Assembly: GCF_017876795.1 (NCBI RefSeq)
Contig: NZ_JAGIOR010000007.1
Location: forward strand, 1 to 64,000
Reading direction: 5' to 3'
Origin: Rhizobium leguminosarum
Lineage (GTDB): Bacteria; Pseudomonadota; Alphaproteobacteria; Rhizobiales; Rhizobiaceae
Length of the DNA stretch: 64,000 bases
Shown in pieces: positions 53,419 to 60,498 of the stretch. How positions within the stretch are numbered: the stretch's first letter is position 1; each line of letters opens with the position of its first letter. The position numbers and the translations under genes were made by a program. A model generated the notes under the pieces. That model was not told the origin of the DNA. It ran no database searches and saw only the letters and a program-made list of their open reading frames with translations.

Positions 53419-53581
53419 TGTGCACTCCATCGAATCTTCGCAAATCCGAGGGAATCACAACTGGCTGAAATCACTCATATCTTTTTGGGGCAGCCTCTAA
53501 GACAATCCTCGAGCTCACAACATCCATCGTCCGCGAAGGACGTCTTCCGCCGCCAGGCGGAACTCTATGCCTCGGAAGGCC

Positions 53582-54625
53582 TTACCTCTGTGCTGCGGCG
53601 CTCAAGGCGTCTCGCGTCCAGCAGAATTCAGATCCGTCACTCCATATCCGATGCAAAATCACTGCCATTCTCCGGGCCAGGGCTACGATGGCTCTCTTGG
53701 CACCGCGCCGTTTCGCAAGGTTCATGGCCCACGCCTTCAGCCATGACCATTTTGCGACCCTGGTCAGCAGGGTCTGTGCAGCTTCGAAGAGCAGGGTTCG
53801 CATCATCCTGTCGCCGCACAGTGAGATGTGGCCTATCCGGCAACTTTCTCCCGATTGATTGAGGACCGGTGTCAATCCTAGCACGGCACCGACGGAGCGG
53901 GAATTTCGGAAACGGGCCGGAATATCGATCGTCGAGGTATACGCTAAGGCTACAATAGGACCCACACCGGGAACGGTCATTAACCGTTGGCAAACCGGAT
54001 TAGTCTTGGCCGCTTCCCGCACTCGGCGATCCAGCTTTGCGAATTCATTCCGCAGCTTCAATCTCGCCGCAAGCAACGGTTCGAGAATTTCCTCCAGATC
54101 CGGCAGCTCACCGAGAAGCTCACGGATGCGTTCATCATATTTGACCGCTCCGATAGCTCCCACCTTGAGCCCGAAGTTGCGCAGCAACCCGCGAATGTCG
54201 TTTTCGATGGCTATCGCTTTTTCCTGCAGGAGTTTGCGCGCTGTCAGCAGCGCGCGATGCTTCTGGCTTGTCAGGGTTTTGACATGGACAGCTCGGAAAA
54301 GGTTGACGCGCATCATCTGGGCAATGCCACGAGCATCATTGCGATCGCTTTTGTTCGGCTGCGCCTTTAAAAAAGCCTTGGTGTGCCGGGTCTCGATACA
54401 GATCACGGGGTGGTTGACCTTGGTGAGGCCGTCGAACAGCCATTGAGATAGCGGACCCGCTTCGAGACCGATCCGCTCAATACGCCACTGCGGATCGGAA
54501 AGAAGTGTGATGAGATCATCCGGGTGACTTACTACCTTACGCTCCCGGCAGACTTTCCCGTTCTCATCGACAATACAAACGGAAGTCTCCTTTACGGAAA
54601 CATCGAGACCGACATAATGCTTCAT
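53582..54625 (-). CDS. IS110-family transposase
   Basis: 347 residues from ATG 54625 (MKHYVGLDVSVKETSVCIVD). DEDD residues: Asp in GLDVS, Glu in GLEAGPLS, Asp in NKSDRNDARG. C-terminal transposase_20 domain VPGVGPIVALAYTSTIDIPA, GAVLGLTPVLNQSGESCRIG with the catalytic serine region. Complete. These elements lack clear inverted repeats, so ends are not given. The IS5/IS66 composite inserted just downstream of this gene. Confidence 0.9.
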   Translation of the reverse strand: MKHYVGLDVSVKETSVCIVDENGKVCRERKVVSHPDDLITLLSDPQWRIERIGLEAGPLSQWLFDGLTKVNHPVICIETRHTKAFLKAQPNKSDRNDARGIAQMMRVNLFRAVHVKTLTSQKHRALLTARKLLQEKAIAIENDIRGLLRNFGLKVGAIGAVKYDERIRELLGELPDLEEILEPLLAARLKLRNEFAKLDRRVREAAKTNPVCQRLMTVPGVGPIVALAYTSTIDIPARFRNSRSVGAVLGLTPVLNQSGESCRIGHISLCGDRMMRTLLFEAAQTLLTRVAKWSWLKAWAMNLAKRRGAKRAIVALARRMAVILHRIWSDGSEFCWTRDALSAAAQR

Positions 54626-54949
54626 GCTGCGCTTCCTTTCTGATCCTTGTGGCTGATGGCTCAGACCACGTTCTACCATTAACTCGATGCGCAGCACCTT
54701 CCACACCGTCAAAGATGGGCACCAAGCCGATTATCCCATCTGCTCAGTCCGTCCGAGGATGTCATGGCGGCATGAAGGCCTCAAGGACGAGCGGTTCCCC
54801 CAATTTTGTCTCCGCTCCGGTTCCCTGCGCTCCGACAAAATCGGCTCCCCCACTCGCCGGCTCCGCCGGTCGCTGTCGCGATCCTTGACCCCTCCATCCC
54901 GCCATGACCGGAGCGCTCGTCTTTCACAAACGTCAAGGAGACGACGACA
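54626..54949. other. Intergenic, no supported gene
   Basis: 324 bp upstream of the IS110 transposase and of the 55-residue gene. Presumably includes the end of the IS110 element. AAGGAG before the next ATG is visible. Confidence 0.4.
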
Positions 54950-55117
54950 ATGACAAACGAACTGGACCGGACCATCGTGGAACTGCAGGCCGAGCTGCGG
55001 AGCGCAGACCCGGACGAACGCCGCCAGATCGAGGCGGAGCTTGAACTGGCGCTGGCCGAACGCGAGGTCTTCGTGGCCGAACAGGAAGGTCGCATCAGCG
55101 CCGAGCCTCCTTTCTAA
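54950..55117 (+). CDS. 55-residue acidic coiled-coil protein
   Basis: ATG preceded by CAAGGAGACG. MTNELDRTIVELQAELRSAD, then ERRQIEAELELALAEREVFV: heptad-like charged helix. Too small for homology by eye but clearly coding in composition. Unknown function; WGR-domain genes lie next to it. Confidence 0.6.
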   Translation: MTNELDRTIVELQAELRSADPDERRQIEAELELALAEREVFVAEQEGRISAEPPF

Positions 55118-55433
55118 GGGAGGCTTTCGCCGTGTCGCCAAGCCTGTCCCGCCGGATCGACCGGCGCGTCAGGCTCGAAGCTTCGCTTCGCCATCGATGA
55201 TCGCCAGATGCTGCGGTGGCTCCTTCGTCGCCGATCAGCCGACCGTTTTCATACCGGAAATGGGGTTTCGGTCTGTACCCGCGCGACCGTTTCTTTCTCA
55301 GAAGGTCGAGGAACAGACGAACCGCTTCCTCCTCCCGCTGGAAATGATGCACAAGCCTCTGACCGCCCGCGCCGATGCGCCCCCATCGACGGATGAGGCA
55401 AGCCTCCCCGAACAACGTCGGCTCGATCGACAT
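55095..55433 (-). CDS. WGR-domain protein lacking its first strand
   Basis: Contains MSIEPTLFGEACLIRRWGRI, LVHHFQREEEAVRLFLDLLR, KKRSRGYRPK and a long tail. The usual N-terminal QPYHLYVER...NMARYYA segment is missing; upstream DNA instead codes, on the other strand, for a 51-residue protein. The frame is open to 55463. Either truncated or started at ATG 55433. Overlaps the end of the 55-residue gene. Confidence 0.55.
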   Translation of the reverse strand: MSIEPTLFGEACLIRRWGRIGAGGQRLVHHFQREEEAVRLFLDLLRKKRSRGYRPKPHFRYENGRLIGDEGATAASGDHRWRSEASSLTRRSIRRDRLGDTAKASLRKEARR

Positions 55434-55461
55434 GACACCGCAATCGACAAGGAGATCCATC

Positions 55462-55617
55462 ATGCAACAACTCGCTCAATTCTTCGCCGCCACCAGCCGC
55501 CGGCTCCGCACTCTCGGCAAAGTGATCAGCCACTTCTTCCGCAAGGGAAAGCTTGGTCTGAAGCTCGCGATCAAGATCCCGTTCCTCGTCGAGACCGATT
55601 GGAACCGGCGCCGTTAA
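55462..55617 (+). CDS. 51-residue basic amphipathic protein
   Basis: ACAAGGAGATCCATC before ATG is a strong ribosome site. MQQLAQFFAATSRRLRTLGK, VISHFFRKGKLGLKLAIKIP: alternating basic and hydrophobic residues, likely membrane-associated. Followed by a good terminator, so it is a separate transcription unit. Small toxic peptides (type I toxins) look similar, but no antisense RNA was identified. Confidence 0.6.
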   Translation: MQQLAQFFAATSRRLRTLGKVISHFFRKGKLGLKLAIKIPFLVETDWNRRR

Positions 55618-55628
55618 GACGCCTTCAC

Positions 55629-55651
55629 GGCCCGCGTCGGCGGGCCTTTTT
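55629..55651 (+). terminator. Rho-independent terminator
   Basis: GGCCCGC-GTCG-GCGGGCC followed by TTTTT, 12 bp after the 51-residue gene. Confidence 0.85.
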
Positions 55652-55907
55652 AGCTCGTCATCGAAGCGCGCGGACGATAGCCGCGTTTGCGTTTCTGGCG
55701 GAGCAGATCGAGGAACAGTCGGACCGCTTCTTCTTCCCGACCGAAATGGTGGACCATCGTCTGCCCCTTGGTTCCGATGCGCCCCCACTTGCGCCTGAGG
55801 CAGATATCGCCGAACAGGTTCGGTTCGATCGACATGGCATAATAGCGGGCCATGTTCTTGGAGGTATCCGAGCGTTCGACATAGAGATGGTAAGGCTGCG
55901 AGATCAT
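55650..55907 (-). CDS. WGR-domain protein
   Basis: About 85 residues from ATG 55907: MISQPYHLYVERSDTSKNMA, RYYAMSIEPNLFGDICLRRK, WGRIGTKGQTMVHHFGREEE, AVRLFLDLLRQKRKRGYRPR. A complete stand-alone WGR domain with the WGRIG motif. WGR domains bind DNA ends or RNA in larger proteins; solitary versions are frequent on rhizobial plasmids. A longer GTG start at 55949 is possible but has no ribosome site. Confidence 0.8.
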   Translation of the reverse strand: MISQPYHLYVERSDTSKNMARYYAMSIEPNLFGDICLRRKWGRIGTKGQTMVHHFGREEEAVRLFLDLLRQKRKRGYRPRASMTS

Positions 55908-56110
55908 GAGACCAGAATCGCCGATCTCGGGAATCGCGTCCAACGACACTTATGAATCGGTCGGCATGGATTGATTCACATCGGTGATGATATCGGAAAG
56001 GCCGTGACAGGCTTGGGCGAGACGCCTTCGGCGCACCGGCTCTACTCGCTCACGCTCCCCGAACCCGCCGGGCGGTTTCGGCCATCCGGTGACGATCCTC
56101 TCGCGGTTCC

Positions 56111-56692
56111 TCAGCCGCACCATCCGTGTCTGGCACCGTCCCAGCGCCTGGCGAGGCCCTCGTCAATCAAGGCACTCCCGAGCGAGCGCCCTGCCCGCGT
56201 GACTGTTCGAAGCTTGCGGCCATACTTATCTTCGTCACGCAGGCCGGCCGAAAGTGAGAACTTGCCGCCATTGAGCAGCGAGAGCAGGCGTGCTTTCGCG
56301 GCCTCGCCCTTGATCCTTTCCGCCTCGCAGCGCGGCGGGCTGAGCTCCGGTGTGTCGATATCCGCGATGCGGATTTTCTCGCCCTGGAACCAGAACGTAT
56401 CTCCGTCGACGACGCAATCCACACGGCGATCGCCACCACAGAATGAAAACGCGGCTGACGATGAATCCGCGGTCGGTGTCCTGGCCGCAGCCAGGAGCCC
56501 GGAAAGGTTGCCGGCGCCGCCGAAGGCAAGCCATCCTCCAACAGCAATGACCATGGCGCAGAGGATCGCCGTCAGCGGTGCGCGCGGGCGCCCTGGTTCC
56601 GATCGGAGTGACTTTCCCTGCCAGCGATGTCGATCGTTCTTGCTGCCGGGCTTCCGCGGCTTTCTCAACGGAATGACATTCGATTTCGTCAC
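56111..56692 (-). CDS. Membrane-anchored SNase-like nuclease
   Basis: 193 residues. Basic cytoplasmic start, membrane segment about 40-62 (LTAILCAMVIAVGGWLAFGG), then a thermonuclease fold outside: DCVVDGDTFWFQGEKIRIAD, DIDTPELSPPRCEAERIKGE, RDEDKYGRKL. The calcium-binding Asp, the catalytic Glu of TPE and both arginines are in place. Cleaves DNA or RNA in the periplasm. Common on rhizobial plasmids near conjugation genes. Confidence 0.9.
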   Translation of the reverse strand: MTKSNVIPLRKPRKPGSKNDRHRWQGKSLRSEPGRPRAPLTAILCAMVIAVGGWLAFGGAGNLSGLLAAARTPTADSSSAAFSFCGGDRRVDCVVDGDTFWFQGEKIRIADIDTPELSPPRCEAERIKGEAAKARLLSLLNGGKFSLSAGLRDEDKYGRKLRTVTRAGRSLGSALIDEGLARRWDGARHGWCG

Positions 56693-57174
56693 CCTCGGTC
56701 CTCTCCTGTTCGCCTCAACCTATCTCGGCTTCGGTTTCATCTGTGTTTACGATGAAAGGCGTTTTAGACGGTGTGGAGGAGCGGGACGCAGTCGATCCCG
56801 CCTCCCCTTCGGGCCACTATGTTGAGGCTCCTGCGGCTGCGCTGTTTCCCGCTCCTCGCACGACGAGAATTCCCGAAATCCCGCCTGGGAGCGGCGCTAT
56901 GCTGATTTCTCCAATGAAAGAACACAAGGAAAAAACGCTTTGTTTTCGTGGGCTTTCCCTGGGTTCGGTTCTACTTTGAGCGGCGTTTCGGCCAGTTGGC
57001 AAAATCTTCCCCGTTCGAAGGACAGCGTGTTCCGTCCTTCGGTCTTGAACCATTCTCCAATCCGTGCCCCTGATGCCGTTTCCTTTCCGGCTTCGGTCAC
57101 ATAGTGGCGTTCGGTTCCCGGTTTCCCATTCTCCGATAAGAGCTCAGCCCAGACCTGCCGGGCTAGCTAAGAAA
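56693..57174. other. Intergenic, no supported gene
   Basis: 482 bp upstream of the nuclease gene and downstream of the second IS110 transposase. Small minus-strand ORFs (e.g. 56897-57100) are unrecognisable. Confidence 0.35.
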
Positions 57175-58248
57175 TCATCGGGACAGCCGGGATATCGTTG
57201 CCGACGCACCCTCATCACTATTGACGCCGCGCCGCTCGTAAGGGCGCTGGTCACGCAGGATCTGGAAGGTGATCGTCAAAAGCTTGCGCGCGATCGCGAC
57301 GCGCGCCTTGTTGGTTCCATTCAACTTCAGATGTTCATATTGGGCACGAAGTTGCAAGTCGGATGCGACGGCCGGTGCAACGGCCTCAACGAAGGCCCAG
57401 CGCAGCCACTTGTTGCCCTGCTTGATGATTTTCCCATGAAAGGTCTTGCCACCGCTCGAATAGGTCGATGGAACAAGCCCGGCATAGGCGGCTAGCTTTT
57501 TCGGATTCCGGAAGCGGTTGATGTCGTCAATCTCGGCATCGATCAGCCGGGCGAAGAATTCCCCGATGCCAGGGATGGTCTTCAACAGCTTTACATTGCC
57601 GTTGGTCTTCGTCATCGCCTTGATCGTGGCTTCGGCCTGCTTGATCCGCCCGTCAATGTCGCCGATAAACTCCAGCCCCCGATCGATCTGGATGCGGTCG
57701 ATCGCTGATACGTTGAGCGTGGCGAGCTGCTGGAGGCCGGTCTTGTTGAACAGGTCGCCCAGCTTCTTCAACTGCGCCGTCTGCTCTGGGTACCGGTCGA
57801 ACACTGTCACAACCCGGTTCTTCACCATCGTGCGCAGCCGTACATAGAACATCCGCTCACGAAGCGCGACGCGAAGGTCCCGCGCCTTCTCCGTTGCTGC
57901 CCAGGCTTCCGGCACCAGATCGGCACGCAACAAGTGCGCCAGCACCGTCGCGTCGATCTTGTCCGTCTTGATTTTGGCGTTGGCGATCGCCTTCACCTTC
58001 AACGGATGCGCCAGAACGACATCGTCGCAGATGTCGTCCAGCCAATCATACATCACCATCCAGTTGCGGGTCGCTTCCATCACTGCATGGCTGTTTTCCC
58101 GATACCGTTCCAGGAACGATCCGAGAGACTGGCGGTCGTTCTTCACACGACCGGATCGCAATGTCTTCCCGGCAGAGTCCTGCACGACAAGATGGCTGTA
58201 GCTTTTGTGGTAATCCACGCCGATGTGATAATCATAAGGGGCAGTCAC
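57175..58248 (-). CDS. IS110-family transposase (second, distinct)
   Basis: 357 residues: YHIGVDYHKSYSHLVVQDSA (Asp), MEATRNWMVMYDWLDD (Glu), KTDKIDATVLAHLL (Asp pair), then TIPGIGEFFARLIDAEIDDI, LAAYAGLVPSTYSSGGKTFH. Complete and different from the IS110 gene at 53.6 kb. Element ends not resolved. Confidence 0.92.
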   Translation of the reverse strand: MTAPYDYHIGVDYHKSYSHLVVQDSAGKTLRSGRVKNDRQSLGSFLERYRENSHAVMEATRNWMVMYDWLDDICDDVVLAHPLKVKAIANAKIKTDKIDATVLAHLLRADLVPEAWAATEKARDLRVALRERMFYVRLRTMVKNRVVTVFDRYPEQTAQLKKLGDLFNKTGLQQLATLNVSAIDRIQIDRGLEFIGDIDGRIKQAEATIKAMTKTNGNVKLLKTIPGIGEFFARLIDAEIDDINRFRNPKKLAAYAGLVPSTYSSGGKTFHGKIIKQGNKWLRWAFVEAVAPAVASDLQLRAQYEHLKLNGTNKARVAIARKLLTITFQILRDQRPYERRGVNSDEGASATISRLSR

Positions 58249-58391
58249 GGTTTGCTCTCCTTCATTGAGTTCGCGAAAACCCAGGTAAGGTAGCCAAACG
58301 CTGCAAGGCGTGACTGTCCAAAGAGCATATCCATCTCAGATATCCCTTCTCTCGGTGGGCGCGACCTCTTTCATGCCACCTCCGATACTCT

Positions 58392-59620
58392 TCACTGTTC
58401 TGGATCGGCCTTGCTCGTTGCACTGCGCGTCGGCTCGATCCGAGAGGGTCCAGGCGTGTTTCCGAGCCTGTGAAACCTGTTCGTTCCGACGCAGGCTTTC
58501 ATGTCGTCACGCCGAAACCAGATCGCGCGACCACATCGAAGCGGCGCGTTCCCAGCCGTGAAGACGATCTGCTCGTCGGCGCGCATGCGAAGCACCTCGT
58601 GCGGCTGGATCAACGGTCGTGCGGCTAGTTGCTTCGATCGCGTCCGCGACGATCCTTTCATTTGCGAACTACGGCTGACCTGGTCGATCTCGACTGTCGT
58701 CATGCCGCAACGGCGCGAGATGTAGTCCGCCGTTTCCGGATCGTTGATCGCAGCAAACGAGATCCAGCTCGCGCTCTCGAACCATTTGCTCGAGGCGTCC
58801 CGTCCCCCATAAGTTTCCCGCAATTGGCCGATCGATTGATAGATCATCGTCAGCGTGACGCCATATTTCCGGCCGGCGTCGCGCGCGGTTTCCAAGATCC
58901 GCATGTAGCCGAGCCGCGCGACCTCATCGAGAAGGAACAGCGCTCGGCCGGGGATCGCCCCATCGCGATTGTAGATTGCGTTGAGGAACGAGCCGATAAT
59001 GACGCGGGCGAGGCCCGCATGCGTCTCAAGCGTCTTGAGATCGATGTTGATGAAGACGTCGGTGTTTCCCTCGGCAAGATTGCTGGTCGAAAACGTCTTT
59101 CCGGAAACCAGCGCGGCATAGTTCGGATAGGACAGCCAATGGGTTTCCTTGATCGCATTGGCGTAGACGCCGGAGAAGGTTTCGGGCGTCATGTTCACGA
59201 ACGCCGCCACATTCTCCTTTACGAAATTCGAGTCCGAATTGTCGTAGATTTCCTGCAGGCGTTGGCGCAACTGCGGCTCCGGCTCGGAGAGATTGGCGCG
59301 AACCTGGCGAAGCGTCTGGTTCTGCTTCTCCGTATGCCCGGAGAGACAAACGTCAGCGATCATCGCGGTGAGCAACTGCAAGGCCGAGGCACGGAAGAAG
59401 TCGTCGCGAACACCGCGGACGCCGCCGCTATCGCTCATGATCCACGAGGCAACGGAGGCAATATCCTCCTCTTTCGTGCCGCCGAACTGGCCGATCCAAT
59501 CCAGCGCGTTGAAGCCAGTCTCCGGCTCTTCGGGTCAAGGACGAACTGATCCCGGTTCGCGCTGCCTCGGTGCGCTGACACCATCGGTACGGCTATTTCC
59601 AATGGGATCCGCAGATTACG
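58392..59620 (-). pseudogene. traG: TraG/VirD4-type coupling protein, C-terminal remnant
   Basis: From about 59540 the frame reads ETGFNALDWIGQFGGTKEED, IASVASWIMSDSGGVRGVRD, then RALFLLDEVARLGYMRILET (Walker B), YGVTLTMIYQSIGQLRETYG, ISRRCGMTTVEIDQVSRSSQ, ARPLIQPHEVLRMRADEQIV: the C-terminal part of conjugative TraG ATPase. A frame change near 59530 separates NRDQFVLDPK upstream. The N-terminal membrane part and Walker A are missing. An ATG at 59438 could give a 348-residue fragment, not functional in transfer. Confidence 0.88.
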
Positions 59621-59783
59621 GTGAACTGACGGCACGCCCATAACCTGCATTTGAGACGATCGGCGAGGCCAAATGTCGATCGCGTCTCGTCAGCTCTTGA
59701 CGGGTTCGTACGCCAATGCCCAGGCCTGGCACCGTCAGCTTCGCATTCCGAAGCTGCGCAAGGGCAGCTACGGTGTTGTCACG

Positions 59784-60344
59784 TTAAGTTTCTCTGGCTG
59801 GAAAGGTCAGCGGCTCGTGGATATTCAGGCGACACAGGCGGCAGTTTTCCATGCATCGAAAGCTTCGAGCCGATGGTAGCGAATTGTTTGCGCGGCGCGG
59901 CGACGGGACGGAACTGATAAGCAATTGCGGGTCGCTGAGTGCATGGAGACGAACCGTTGCAACGTGCAGCATGGCTCCATCAATCTGCAATTCAATAGCC
60001 GCCTCCGGAGAAGTTCTTCTTGGCAAACGTGCTTGCCGCGCCTTCTTCGGCTCCGACTTCTCGGGCGACACGACGACTGCTGGTGCAAACATTGGTGCTT
60101 CCTCCGGCACCGAAAGAACATCAAGCGGCTTTCGGGCGAGCCGTCGCCATGTGAACAATTGCTGTGGCGTCAACCCATGACGCCGCGCCACAGAGCACAC
60201 TGTCACGCCAGGCTCGCAACTCTCCGCAATGATCTGCGCCTTCTGATCGTCGCTCCATTCGCGACGACGGCCATTGCCCGTGAACACCTCAAACCGGCGT
60301 ACCGGCTCATCCTTGGTTTTAAGCGTAAGCTCTGAAATCGACAT
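59784..60344 (-). pseudogene. IS66 TnpA fragment
   Basis: From ATG 60344: MSISELTLKTKDEPVRRFEV, REWSDDQKAQIIAESCEPGV, CSVARRHGLTPQQLFTWRRL, IELQIDGAMLHVA, matching the TnpA family. Beyond about residue 130 the sequence is unrelated, so the C-terminus is replaced by foreign DNA. Confidence 0.75.
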
Positions 60345-60421
60345 ATGTCCAAGCCCTCTTTCGAGGTTGAACATCAATGATCAAGCGATGATCCGGAAGG
60401 TGGGATTAGGACAGCGCTTAC
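59960..60421 (-). mobile_element. Partial IS66-family element (left end)
   Basis: The right edge carries GTAAGCGCTGTCCTAATCCC (minus strand), a typical IS66 terminus, followed by tnpA. The element is cut before tnpB and tnpC. It lies 77 bp upstream of the M16 peptidase gene. Confidence 0.75.
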
Positions 60422-60498
60422 CCTGGCGACACGCCAGGGCAGATGCCTTCTGCCTGTGGTCCGACTACACTGCAGAAATGACCGCTTGAAAAAGCAGG

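Larger units (their letters stand above)
49851..53497 (-). mobile_element. IS5-family (IS1031-group) element split by an IS66 element
   Basis: Outer ends GAGTCTGACTCGAAAA (left) and the complement of GAGGCTGCCCCAAAAA (right) are each flanked by TAA (49848-49850, 53498-53500), the TNA duplication of this subgroup. The transposase gene is interrupted after codon 22 by an IS66 element (50645-53351). Removing that insert restores MAWTETTRQQYVRRTSRYASDV joined to TDREW. This is a nested insertion whose order can be read directly. Confidence 0.88.
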
